Below are positions 25,493 through 34,094 of a DNA stretch of 64,000 nt, piece by piece; positions within the stretch are counted from its first letter, which is position 1, and every line of letters starts with the position of its first letter. The notes below the pieces were generated by a model. The model was not told the origin of the DNA. It searched no databases and worked only from the letters and a program-made list of their open reading frames with translations. A program made the position numbers and the translations under genes. This stretch comes from Berkiella sp964594635 (GTDB lineage: Bacteria; Pseudomonadota; Gammaproteobacteria; Berkiellales; Berkiellaceae), in the NCBI GenBank assembly GCA_964594635.1, contig CAZQMV010000005.1, positions 62,001 through 126,000 on the forward strand. The letters are read 5' to 3'.

Positions 25493-26761
25493 TTGATCCA
25501 AACCAGCAATACGGTTTTGCTCATTATCCTTGGGATTTTAGTGTGCTTTTTAGCCTTTTTCTCTATGGCAGAAGCTGGCATTTTGTCAGTGAATCGCTAT
25601 CGGTTAAAACATTTGGTGAAAGTCTCAAAAGGCGCTAAAAGAGTCTCAGACTTATTAGAAAGACCCGATAGACTCTTTGGTGTGATCCTGATGGGTAACA
25701 CCTTCATCACCATTTCTGCTTCATCGATTGGCACCTTGATTGGGGTTGATCTATTTGGCGAAAAAATGGGCGTTATCATTGCTGACGTTGTTCTGACTTT
25801 TTTTCTGTTGATCTTCGCGGAAGTGTCCCCTAAAACCTGGGCGACGCTTTATCCTGAAAAAGCGGCCTTTCCCACCTCGCTCGTCTTGCAATTTTTTCTT
25901 AAATTACTTTACCCCGTAGTCTGGGCCGTGAATGCGGTGTCTAACGGATTTTTACGCCTGTGCGGTGTTTCATTGTCACAAGAAGGTATTCAACAAGGTA
26001 TCACAAGGGAAGAGTTACGCACCGTTGTGCATGAAGCAACCGGCAGGATCCCTTCTAAACACCGCAAAATGCTGCTTAGTATTCTCGATTTAGAAAAAGT
26101 TACCGTCGATGACATCATGGTACCTCGCATTGATGTGACCGGGATAGATTTAGAAAATGAATGGGATGCGGTGGTGGGTCAATTAGCCAATACCCAACAT
26201 ACTTTTTTACCCGTGTATGAGGGCGATTTAAACAACTTAATTGGCGTGATGCATGCCAAGAAAGCCCTGCATCTTTTAATTGATGAAGATTTTACCGAAG
26301 AAAAATTGCGCAAATCGCTTAGTCAAGCTTTCTTCATTCCCACGGGCACCTCTCTCACTAAACAGCTGATTAATTTCCAACATGCCAAAGAGCGCTTTGC
26401 GTTAGTGGTCGATGAATATGGCGATATTATTGGCTTAATTACGCTAGAAGATATTTTAGAAGAGATTGTCGGTGAATTTACCACCGACATGTCTGAAGCC
26501 TATATGGCTATCTTAGCGCAAGATGATGGCTCTTACTTGGTTGAAGGCAGCATTACCATTCGCGAATTCAATCGCATCGTTGATTGGAAATTCCCGATTT
26601 CTGATGCAAAAACCATGAATGGCTTAGTGATAGAACATTTACAAACCATTCCTGAAGAAGGCACCTGTTGTTTACTGGGCAACATTCCGATTGAAGTGGT
26701 GCACGTTCAAGATAACCGCATTAAAACAATTAAAGTCTTTCCGCCAATCAACAAAGATTAA
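25493..26761 (+). CDS. corB: CorB-type magnesium/cobalt efflux protein (DUF21-CBS-CorC)
   Basis: 422 residues. N-terminal DUF21 membrane domain of three to four helices (SMAEAGILSVNRYRLKHLV), a CBS-pair (VDDIMVPRIDV; FALVVDEYGDIIGLITLEDIL), then a CorC/HlyC transporter-associated domain. It starts with TTG at 25493, supported by AGGAGA at 25479-25484 with 8-nt spacing. It lies 15 bp after ypjD, so it is co-transcribed. Confidence 0.92.
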   Translation: MIQTSNTVLLIILGILVCFLAFFSMAEAGILSVNRYRLKHLVKVSKGAKRVSDLLERPDRLFGVILMGNTFITISASSIGTLIGVDLFGEKMGVIIADVVLTFFLLIFAEVSPKTWATLYPEKAAFPTSLVLQFFLKLLYPVVWAVNAVSNGFLRLCGVSLSQEGIQQGITREELRTVVHEATGRIPSKHRKMLLSILDLEKVTVDDIMVPRIDVTGIDLENEWDAVVGQLANTQHTFLPVYEGDLNNLIGVMHAKKALHLLIDEDFTEEKLRKSLSQAFFIPTGTSLTKQLINFQHAKERFALVVDEYGDIIGLITLEDILEEIVGEFTTDMSEAYMAILAQDDGSYLVEGSITIREFNRIVDWKFPISDAKTMNGLVIEHLQTIPEEGTCCLLGNIPIEVVHVQDNRIKTIKVFPPINKD

Positions 26762-26775
26762 GGAACAGGATCATC

Positions 26776-28263
26776 ATGTTGCCGAACTATCAACACTACA
26801 TTGGCGGAAAATGGATCGAACCTAGCAACAAAGAATATCTCGAATCGATTAATCCGTTTACAGCCAAATCTTGGTGTATGATCCCACGCGGCAATGCCGC
26901 TGATATGACCCAAGCCATTGAAGCTGCTCATCTTGCCTTTACCACTGGCGAGTGGCCAACATTGAATGCCACCGCACGCGGCGCATTATTACGAAAATTA
27001 GGCGATATCGTTGCGCAACATGCCGATAAGCTTGCAGAAATTGAAGTCATGGATAATGGCAAACTGATTGCTGAAATGTCGGCACAATTACATTACCTGC
27101 CCCAATGGCTTTACTACTACGCAGGCCTTGCCGATAAAATTGAAGGCCATGTATTGCCGATTGATAAAGCCGACATGTTCAACTTTACCACCTATGAACC
27201 ACTGGGTGTTGTGGGAGCAGTGACGCCGTGGAATTCACCCCTACTGCTCATGATTTGGAAACTGGCACCAGCGCTTGCAGCCGGTAACACTTTTGTCTTA
27301 AAGCCTTCTGAGTTTACTTCTGCTTCGGCATTTGAATTTGCCAAGCTTTTTGATCAAGCAGGATTTCCACCTGGTGTATTTAACGTTGTTTCAGGCACTG
27401 GTGCGGATGTTGGCGATACGCTCACTTCACACCCGCTCGTTGCGAAAATTGCTTTTACCGGCGGCACACAAACCGGCAAACATATCTATCAACAAGCAGC
27501 CATGGGTCTTAAAAAAGTGAGCTTAGAGCTAGGCGGAAAATCACCCAACATTGTTTTCGCCGATGCCGATTTAGATAATGCCGCAAAAGGCGTGATCTCA
27601 GGTATTTTTGCAGCTACCGGTCAAACTTGCATTGCAGGCTCTCGCTTATTGGTTGAAAAATCGATTCATGATGCCTTGGTTGAAAAAGTCGTTGCGATTG
27701 CCAAAACTGCTAAAATGGGCAACCCTTTATCATTTGACACTCAAGTGGGGCCTGTGACCACCAAAGCACAATATGACAAGATCTTGAGCTACCTTGACAT
27801 TGCTAAAAGTGAAGGCGTGAATTGTGTGTTAGGGGGCAAAAAAGCAACCCGTCCTGAATGTGGTGATGGCTGGTTTATTGAACCCACTATTTATACGGGT
27901 GTGAAAAATTCTATGCGCATCGCGCAAGAAGAAATTTTTGGGCCTGTGCTTAGCGTGATCCCTTTTGAAGACGAGGATGAGGCTATCGAAATCGCTAACA
28001 ATGTGGTTTATGGTTTAGCCGCAGGTATTTGGACACAGGATATGCGCAAAGCTTTTACGCTCAGCAAACGCTTACAAGCAGGTACCGTGTGGGTTAACAC
28101 TTATCGCACCTTAAGCTTTATGTCGCCCTTTGGTGGCTACAAGCAATCTGGGCTTGGACGTGAAAGTGGTCAAGAAGCCATTTACCAATACTTGCAACCC
28201 AAATGCGTTTGGATCTCTACCGCAAGCAATGTACCTAATCCGTTTATGATGCGCTTAAAGTAG
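26776..28263 (+). CDS. NAD(P)-dependent aldehyde dehydrogenase
   Basis: 495 residues, full-length ALDH superfamily. TPWNSPLLLMIWKLAPALAAGN, the catalytic Glu motif LELGGKSPNIVFADAD and the catalytic Cys motif GQTCIAGSRL are intact, as are EEIFGPVLSVIPF and the C-terminal SPFGGYKQSGLGRE. The natural aldehyde is not told by sequence. AGGAACAG precedes the start; it follows corB by 14 bp. Its end overlaps the convergent CPBP gene by 9 bp. Confidence 0.93.
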   Translation: MLPNYQHYIGGKWIEPSNKEYLESINPFTAKSWCMIPRGNAADMTQAIEAAHLAFTTGEWPTLNATARGALLRKLGDIVAQHADKLAEIEVMDNGKLIAEMSAQLHYLPQWLYYYAGLADKIEGHVLPIDKADMFNFTTYEPLGVVGAVTPWNSPLLLMIWKLAPALAAGNTFVLKPSEFTSASAFEFAKLFDQAGFPPGVFNVVSGTGADVGDTLTSHPLVAKIAFTGGTQTGKHIYQQAAMGLKKVSLELGGKSPNIVFADADLDNAAKGVISGIFAATGQTCIAGSRLLVEKSIHDALVEKVVAIAKTAKMGNPLSFDTQVGPVTTKAQYDKILSYLDIAKSEGVNCVLGGKKATRPECGDGWFIEPTIYTGVKNSMRIAQEEIFGPVLSVIPFEDEDEAIEIANNVVYGLAAGIWTQDMRKAFTLSKRLQAGTVWVNTYRTLSFMSPFGGYKQSGLGRESGQEAIYQYLQPKCVWISTASNVPNPFMMRLK

Positions 28264-29157
28264 CGCACTCTTTAAAGCAGGATAGCTAAAGAACGTAAAA
28301 TGCACACTATTCACTAAAAAATGGGCCAGGATACTGGCCTCAATTTTTTCGGTTTTCATGAAGACATAGCCATAGAATAACCCTGCCACGCTCGCTAATA
28401 GTACATACTTTAAGCCACCTGGATAATGCGCCGCACCAAATAAGACTGCAGCGATAACAATTGCAATCCACCTACCATAGCGAACATTTTGTATACGAAA
28501 CTGAATAAATCGTTGGATCATCCCACGAAAGAAGGCTTCTTCTGCAAAGCAGGTAAAGAACAAATTATGCACTGCCCATAAATAGAAGAAGGAAGTTAAT
28601 TTCAAATCGTAGTGAACATAACCTAAATAGATTGCTAGAGGCATTAATGCAATTGTCGCAAGGATGCCGATTATCAAGCCTTGTTTTATGGTGCTTAGCC
28701 AACGTCCTCCATTGGCTAATGAATAAATACTGAAACAGATAAAAAATAAACCTATTAACGATTTATCCAAATTCAAATACATTGAATAAGGAATGGCATC
28801 AGCTGACAGCGTCAGTTTATCAACCACTTTCCAATTATAAATACCTGGCAATCTCGCTAAGCTAACGCCTAAGGCACATAAAACCGCTAAACCAAAACAC
28901 AATCCCCTGGGTATTTTTCGCTTACCATTTAAACCGTAGTAAAATAAAGCTCCCATCACAAAGATGAAAGCAAGTCCGATCCAATCGATGCGACCTGCAT
29001 AAAGCGCAAAAAGCAAGGTGACGAAAAAAAAGACGCTTCGAATAAAATAATGCTTAAACCAGTAAAAAGAGAGAAGCGTTATCAAAAATAAGGAATAAGT
29101 GATGAGAGCCAAACGATCGGTCAATAAAATTTGATAGGTAAAATCATTGAGTGTCAA
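28255..29157 (-). CDS. CPBP intramembrane glutamic protease
   Basis: 300 residues, eight or more hydrophobic helices. The CPBP/ABI motifs are visible: EEAFFRGMIQRF (EExxxR), FGAAHYPGG, and AHFLVNSVHF near the C-terminus. Family members include CAAX-type proteases and bacteriocin-immunity proteins; substrate unknown. Start overlaps the upstream HAD gene by 14 bp. Confidence 0.88.
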   Translation of the reverse strand: MTLNDFTYQILLTDRLALITYSLFLITLLSFYWFKHYFIRSVFFFVTLLFALYAGRIDWIGLAFIFVMGALFYYGLNGKRKIPRGLCFGLAVLCALGVSLARLPGIYNWKVVDKLTLSADAIPYSMYLNLDKSLIGLFFICFSIYSLANGGRWLSTIKQGLIIGILATIALMPLAIYLGYVHYDLKLTSFFYLWAVHNLFFTCFAEEAFFRGMIQRFIQFRIQNVRYGRWIAIVIAAVLFGAAHYPGGLKYVLLASVAGLFYGYVFMKTEKIEASILAHFLVNSVHFTFFSYPALKSALL

Positions 29158-29755
29158 TTTTAAGCTCCCTTAATGCTTCAATACATTCCTCAAGTTGGGT
29201 AAATTGAATAGACTCAATTCCCATTGCCTTTGCACCTGCTACATTTGCACTCACATCATCAATAAATACCGTCTCATGTGCCTTGAGCTGATGATGCTCT
29301 AGTAGATAATGGTATATTTCTTGTGAGGGTTTTAAGTAACCAATTTCCGCAGAAACCACAATCCCCTTAAACAGCAGCCAAAAATCATATTTGTTTTTTA
29401 AATAGGCCATGATCTCAATCGTGTTATCGGTTAATGCATATAAATTAAACGGCTTATGATATAAACGCCGCAATAATTCAACCGATCCTGGAATGAGATT
29501 TAGTGATTCTTTAACGGCTTGTAACAAATATTCTAAACGAGGCACGTCGATACCCAATTGTTGGTGATAACGATCAATGGCTTCTTTTTCATTGATTGTC
29601 CCTAAATTGAGATCATACCAAGTTTGATCTTTAAAAATCTTCAACATCAATTGGTGAGGGGAAGTGTGTTCTGGAAAGACGTGATGAATGATCCCTTGAG
29701 GATCCCAGCGAACTAAGACATTTCCTACATCAAAGACAATATTTTTATAGGTCAT
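29144..29755 (-). CDS. HAD-family hydrolase
   Basis: 203 residues of the YihX/epoxide-hydrolase-like HAD branch. Motif I VFDVGNVLVRWDP, motif II ALTDNT, Lys at LKPSQEIY and motif IV FIDDVSANVAGAKAMGI are all present. Probably a cytosolic sugar-phosphate or nucleotide phosphatase. First of a two-gene unit with the CPBP protease. Confidence 0.9.
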   Translation of the reverse strand: MTYKNIVFDVGNVLVRWDPQGIIHHVFPEHTSPHQLMLKIFKDQTWYDLNLGTINEKEAIDRYHQQLGIDVPRLEYLLQAVKESLNLIPGSVELLRRLYHKPFNLYALTDNTIEIMAYLKNKYDFWLLFKGIVVSAEIGYLKPSQEIYHYLLEHHQLKAHETVFIDDVSANVAGAKAMGIESIQFTQLEECIEALRELKIDTQ

Positions 29756-29843
29756 GATTTTCTTTAAAAAGGTGCAGATGAAGATAGTTTAATTCTACAC
29801 CTTTATAGTAGCAATGATTTTTACCAAAGTAGCTATGTAACTA

Positions 29844-30080
29844 TTAATATCTATAGCCACGTTGGTAATACGACGTTCCGCTATAGTAATAGCCGTTAGG
29901 ATAAAAACCACGATTATGGTCGTGCAAATTGTGATAACGGTTCACTAATAATGCTTTATCCTTCTCATTCGATTCCAACACCGCAAGAGTATCTGCATCT
30001 GGCGGGTTCATATTCAAGCTTGCGCAACCCACTAAGAAGGTCATTCCTGTGAGGACAATCAGTTTAAGCGCCGTTTTCAT
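29844..30080 (-). CDS. small lipoprotein, Tyr-rich C-terminus
   Basis: 78 residues. Signal peptide MKTALKLIVLTGMTFLVGC with lipobox LVGC, so the mature protein is lipid-anchored. The tail is Tyr/Gly/Asn-rich (GYYYSGTSYYQRGYRY). No family recognised. The start at 30080 has GGAG upstream and gives a correct signal peptide; the frame is open further, but that would bury the signal. Confidence 0.78.
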   Translation of the reverse strand: MKTALKLIVLTGMTFLVGCASLNMNPPDADTLAVLESNEKDKALLVNRYHNLHDHNRGFYPNGYYYSGTSYYQRGYRY

Positions 30081-30307
30081 AAGGAGCTCCATCCATTCTC
30101 TACGCACTAGTATTCGGCATATGCGCGTAAAAACTGAATAGAGATTTGCGCTATAGGGGGACGTAAATAGCGAGGTGTTGCCGGTTTTTTTCACTAGGCA
30201 CCATAGATATACCAATACACTTCAAGAAGCAAATCATCTGTTGAAGTGTGACCATCATGCAATGGGAGTTATCAGGGGGAGAATCGCGATTTTTACCCTG
30301 ATTGCAA

Positions 30308-30400
30308 GCGTGAATTGTGTATTCACGCGTAACATTTAAACTAGATTATACCGCTCGCTAAGGACCAAAAAATCTCGCATCTTCAAAGGCGAGCGGTATA
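30308..30400. repeat. two perfect hairpins in a 360-bp spacer
   Basis: GCGTGAAT-N5-ATTCACGC at 30308-30328, then TATACCGCTCGC (30347-30358) pairing with GCGAGCGGTATA (30389-30400), 30 bp apart. They lie between the lipoprotein gene and the AbiE module. Nothing codes here. Confidence 0.6.
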
Positions 30401-30463
30401 TACCAAACCTCATTCAGGGTTGCTGTGCTAAAAAGCTCATAGCGGCCCTGTCGGAACTCATGG

Positions 30464-30565
30464 GTCCTTTAGGTGTCAAATATTGACACCTAAAGGACAT
30501 TTGAACTTGAAACACGAGACATACCGAGCTATCATGTACTTTAGGTGTCATATTATAACACCCTA
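30464..30565 (+). promoter_or_regulatory. two AbiEi-type operator palindromes
   Basis: IR1 at 30464-30498: a 35-bp palindrome with 16-bp perfect arms, GTCCTTTAGGTGTCAA-ATA-mirror. IR2 at 30540-30565: TAGGTGT-N9-ACACCCTA with the same AGGTGTCA core, weaker symmetry. The shared TTTAGGTGTCA motif recurs 72 bp apart. AbiEi antitoxins are known to repress their own promoter by binding two inverted repeats. Confidence 0.75.
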
Positions 30566-30575
30566 GAGACATAGC

Positions 30576-31379
30576 ATGTATAAAGAGTATTTAGACCATC
30601 TTCGCTCAGTTGGTAAACGCTACTTTACCTTCGAACAAGCCCTTCAGGATCTGAAAGTAACCACAAATAGTGCAAAATCAGCTTTATATCGTATGAAAAA
30701 AGAGGGCAAGCTTGTTTCTCCAGCTAAAGGACTCTACGTGATTGTCCCCCCAGAGCATCAATCTCAGGGTTGCATTCCTGCTGAAGAATTAGTACCAATT
30801 CTAATGAATAGCTCACATTCTGATTATTATGTTTCACTGCTCTCAGCAGCAGCATTCTATGGAGCATCTCATCAAAAATCAGCGCACTTTCAAATTATCA
30901 CTAATACTCGCATCAAGCATTCTCTGGCATTTGGCCAAGTAAAGCTCGATATTATTTATAAGAAAACCTTAGCTAACCTACCACTAAGACAGTTTACCGT
31001 TGCTACTGGCTATCTTAAGGTAGCAAGCCCAGAACTCGTTGTTTATGATTTACTTCATTATCCACAACGATGTGGTGGACTTAATCATATAGCGACTGTG
31101 TTAAGTGAACTCATTGAAGCAATCGATAGCGACAAGCTTATTGAACTTGCAAAGAAAGTGGGAGGTAAAGCATGGTTACAACGCTTCGGTTATATCTTAG
31201 AAAAGATTGACACAATGGAAGAAAATAAGGTATTACAAATTTCTGAAGACTTACAATCTTATTTAAATGGTAAAATGTCTGCGTTTGTAACTCTGGCTTC
31301 AGAGTTACCCAAAACGGGATTTCCACGAATGAAAAAATGGCGAATAATAGAAAATACCAGCATTGAGAGTGATTTATGA
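30576..31379 (+). CDS. abiEi: AbiEi-family antitoxin and autorepressor
   Basis: 267 residues. N-terminal winged helix-turn-helix (about residues 1-60, YFTFEQALQDLKVTTNSAKSA) and a C-terminal antitoxin domain (PELVVYDLLHYPQRCGGLNH, matching the AbiEi_3/4 pattern). In phage-defence type IV toxin-antitoxin systems it represses the operon and counteracts AbiEii. The gene is intact and its end overlaps the toxin gene as ATGA. The DNA appears more AT-rich than neighbouring housekeeping genes, which suggests acquisition. Confidence 0.87.
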   Translation: MYKEYLDHLRSVGKRYFTFEQALQDLKVTTNSAKSALYRMKKEGKLVSPAKGLYVIVPPEHQSQGCIPAEELVPILMNSSHSDYYVSLLSAAAFYGASHQKSAHFQIITNTRIKHSLAFGQVKLDIIYKKTLANLPLRQFTVATGYLKVASPELVVYDLLHYPQRCGGLNHIATVLSELIEAIDSDKLIELAKKVGGKAWLQRFGYILEKIDTMEENKVLQISEDLQSYLNGKMSAFVTLASELPKTGFPRMKKWRIIENTSIESDL

Positions 31380-32011
31380 TCCCCGAAAGCTTTATTGAGC
31401 GTTGGCGCGATAACGCTAAATAGCAAACCCTCAACATGGTCGAACAGGATCTAGTAATAAGCCGTGCACTCGTTTGTCTATACAATGATCCAACAATTAA
31501 AGATAGTCTTGTATTTCGTGGCGGTACTGCACTAAACAAACTTTTCATAAAACCAGCGTCACGATACAGTGAAGATATCGATTTTGTACAAACCAGATCT
31601 GAGCCGATTGGAGCAACAATTAATGCAATTCGTCAAGTCTTTAAGCCATGGCTTGGTGAGCCAAGACGAAAAATGACAGAATGAAGTGCTAAGCTCGTGT
31701 ACCAATATAACGCAATTAACGGCTTACCTTCTAAATTGAAAATTGAAATTAATACGATAGAACACTTTCAAGTGCTTCCTTTAAGATATGAGCACTTTAC
31801 AGTTAAGTCTGATTGGTTTAGTGGGGAAAGTGAAATTGTCACATATGAACTTGTAGAGCTAATTGCCACTAAACTACGAGCATTATATCAGCGCAGAAAA
31901 GGGCGAGATCTTTTTGATATATGGCATGTTTTTAAACAAAACTTAGTAGATATCAACCAAGTCATTGAGATCTTTAAAAAATACTGTGAGCATAAGGAAC
32001 GTTATGCTTAA
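31376..32011 (+). pseudogene. abiEii: AbiEii nucleotidyltransferase toxin, broken
   Basis: One frame from the ATG at 31376 reads as an AbiEii toxin: LVFRGGTALNKLF (GS motif), RYSEDIDFV (DxD catalytic), KIEINT, and ELIATKLRALYQRRKGRDLFDIWH near the end. It is cut by TAG at 31421 and TGA at 31682, and stops at TAA 32009-32011; similar-looking coding may continue beyond. No frameshift is needed. The toxin should be dead while its antitoxin remains intact, the safe order of decay. Confidence 0.88.
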
Positions 32012-32084
32012 ATTGTATCTAACCACTTGAAATTTATAAAAAAAGCAATGCCCAAAAAGATGCTTGCGCAGAATAATTTTATTT

Positions 32085-33011
32085 TCAGGGTATTAGCTCT
32101 TTCACTCGTAAAATAGTCGGTAGCACCTTGGCCACTTGTTCATTGGCGGTTGCTTTTTCAGCGGTATCCATTGAGTTACTAGCACGCTCTATATTGTAAA
32201 CCAGCCAATTGATCCAATTACCGATTACACCATATAACGCTGCGGTTAATAACGTATGATCAATTTCTCCACCTGCTGCTTGATAAGTTTCTAACATCTT
32301 ATCAAATAACGCTTTATCAAACTTGCTGGTAATGCCACTCCAATCTAAACTGGCATTAACGATTTCATATGTCGGGTTTAACAATCTTGCAGATTCCCAA
32401 TCGATAAGAAACGGCTTATTATCATCCCATAACACATTTTTTTGATCTAAATCACCATGGCTAACCACCGGCTGTTTTTTTAACAATGGGATAGCTTGTT
32501 GATAACCTTCATTGCAAGTTAACAATGCATGTTCATATTGCTGTCGCTGCTTTATGAGCTCTCTGATTTTTTCGTTAGAATGAATATCAAACGTTGGCGC
32601 ACTTAGTTCAGGCACGCTTAAGTTAAGTTTGTGCATTTTTGCTAAGAGTGCTGCGATTTTAAGCGCATGCGGTTCTGAGATTTCATCTTGATCGAGCGCT
32701 TTGGCATCAACCCATGGATACAGTAAATACCCCTTGTTATTGTACAAAGTAAGATAATGTCCCTCGAAGCCAATGGCAGCAATAGCAGGAATACCCTGTT
32801 GTTTAAATTGCCAAGCTATATGTTCCGTTAAATTATAATTTCGAAGAATGTCTTGATTGGTTAAATCAATTTTTGGCGATAATTCTTTCAGCGCAAAGCT
32901 ACCATGTTCAGTATCTAACCGCCACATGGTATGTAACAAGCCGCCTGTCACACGAATAGGTGCGTGTTTAAGTTGGCCAAGTCCTAACAAATGACATAGA
33001 GCATCCATCAT
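32085..33011 (-). CDS. APH/choline-kinase-type phosphotransferase
   Basis: 308 residues with a kinase-like fold: ATP-binding SFALKELSP, the catalytic loop VVSHGDLDQKNVLWDD (HGDxxxxN) and the metal-binding FLIDWESARL. Family members phosphorylate aminoglycosides, choline or homoserine; no substrate can be fixed. It overlaps the upstream acetyltransferase by 4 bp, giving a two-gene unit. Confidence 0.85.
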   Translation of the reverse strand: MMDALCHLLGLGQLKHAPIRVTGGLLHTMWRLDTEHGSFALKELSPKIDLTNQDILRNYNLTEHIAWQFKQQGIPAIAAIGFEGHYLTLYNNKGYLLYPWVDAKALDQDEISEPHALKIAALLAKMHKLNLSVPELSAPTFDIHSNEKIRELIKQRQQYEHALLTCNEGYQQAIPLLKKQPVVSHGDLDQKNVLWDDNKPFLIDWESARLLNPTYEIVNASLDWSGITSKFDKALFDKMLETYQAAGGEIDHTLLTAALYGVIGNWINWLVYNIERASNSMDTAEKATANEQVAKVLPTILRVKELIP

Positions 33012-33565
33012 ATTTTCTTGACCATCAAATCCATCATCTCTTTATCAAAAGCGCCATATTGCGCTTCATATTCACCTACCCATTCAAAACCGGCTTTTTG
33101 ATAAACGTGTTTAGCGCGAGGGTTATTTTGATTAGGATCGATAAAAAAGGTATCGGCCGTGGGATCAATCTGTTCGTGATAAAAAGTGACAAACATTGCT
33201 AAAGTGGGAGAAGCCAAACCTTTACTCAGAAAATGCTTATTTCCTATCCCAAAATCAACACCAATTGTACGGCCCTTTTCTGAAAGATATTTGATATGGA
33301 GTTCAGTCAAGTCTTGATCAGCTTCAAAAATATCTGACAAAAGAAAGCAAAATGGCTCGTCATCAATATAACCTACCCAGTATTGGGTTGTGCCATAAAA
33401 ATAATGCTGTTTGCGACCGTGGATAAAATTCACAATATCGTCTTTGTGTTCTTGGGTGTTATCCCAAAATTCCATCATATGGGGTTCATTGAGCCATGCA
33501 AAAATGGTGTCAATGTGGGATAGATCTGCTTTTTTAAATTTAATGTTTATTTGTTTATCTGACAT
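33008..33565 (-). CDS. GNAT acetyltransferase (AAC(6')/IucB-like)
   Basis: 185 residues. W-x-N-EPHMMEFW opening, VGYIDDEPFCFLL, the acetyl-CoA loop region GIGNKHFLSKGLASPTL, and FIDPNQNNPRAKHVYQKAGFEWVGE are typical of the Acetyltransf_8 group that includes aminoglycoside 6'-N-acetyltransferases and siderophore enzymes. Pairing with a phosphotransferase resembles a drug-modification pair, but the true substrate is unknown. Confidence 0.85.
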   Translation of the reverse strand: MSDKQINIKFKKADLSHIDTIFAWLNEPHMMEFWDNTQEHKDDIVNFIHGRKQHYFYGTTQYWVGYIDDEPFCFLLSDIFEADQDLTELHIKYLSEKGRTIGVDFGIGNKHFLSKGLASPTLAMFVTFYHEQIDPTADTFFIDPNQNNPRAKHVYQKAGFEWVGEYEAQYGAFDKEMMDLMVKKI

Positions 33566-33585
33566 CGTTGTATCCCATAAATACG

Positions 33586-34017
33586 CTAGCCATCTTTAAA
33601 AATTTTTTTATTTTTAATTGTGTCTACCAATGTGTACTGATTAAGACTCTTAATAAATGCTTGATTTGCCTCCATCAATAGATGCTTAAGGTGACAGGTA
33701 TTTACAATACGACAGGCGTTGGTATTTTGATTGAAACATTCAACTAAATCCATGTTTGGCTCTAGTCTTTGAACAAGCTCACCTAGTCGCAGCATGCCAG
33801 GATCACCTGCCAAAGTGATGCCTCCTCCTTTACCTTTGCTACTCCTGATATAACCCAGTTGTGAAAGTCGGTGTATCACTTTCACAAGATGATTGCGTGA
33901 AATACCGTAGTACTCGGCAATTTCCTTGACGCTGCAAAGTCTTTCGGAATGTGCCGCAATATACATCAAGCTACGAACACCATAATCCGTAAAAATAGTC
34001 AGCTGCATAGTTTTCAC
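33586..34017 (-). CDS. nsrR: Rrf2-family NO-sensing repressor NsrR
   Basis: 143 residues (or 140 from the ATG at 34008). The winged-helix motif GISRNHLVKVIHRLSQLGYI and KGKGGGITLA are close to NsrR. Three Cys in ECFNQNTNACRIVNTCHLK should hold the iron-sulfur cluster that NO destroys. Divergent from hmp with a palindrome between them, a classic NsrR-hmp pair. Confidence 0.92.
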   Translation of the reverse strand: MKTMQLTIFTDYGVRSLMYIAAHSERLCSVKEIAEYYGISRNHLVKVIHRLSQLGYIRSSKGKGGGITLAGDPGMLRLGELVQRLEPNMDLVECFNQNTNACRIVNTCHLKHLLMEANQAFIKSLNQYTLVDTIKNKKIFKDG

Positions 34018-34033
34018 TCACTTAAAAAATATC

Positions 34034-34088
34034 TTGATCTATATACCACATCCTTTAATATGTGCATAAAATACATATTAAGAAGGAG
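34034..34088 (+). promoter_or_regulatory. hmp promoter with NsrR-type operator
   Basis: -35 TTGATC (34034-34039), 16 bp, -10 TAATAT (34056-34061). Over the -10 lies TTAATATGT-N9-ACATATTAA (34055-34081), a perfect 9-bp-arm palindrome that also fits an imperfect 11-1-11 NsrR layout. The ribosome site AAGGAG is at 34083-34088. Repressor bound here would block hmp. Confidence 0.72.
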
Positions 34089-34094
34089 CGCATT

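Noticed and set aside
31421..31684. Programmed recoding of the stop codons in abiEii
   Set aside because: Different stop codons (TAG, TGA, then TAA), no SECIS-like or slippery structure seen, and toxin decay is the simpler cause.
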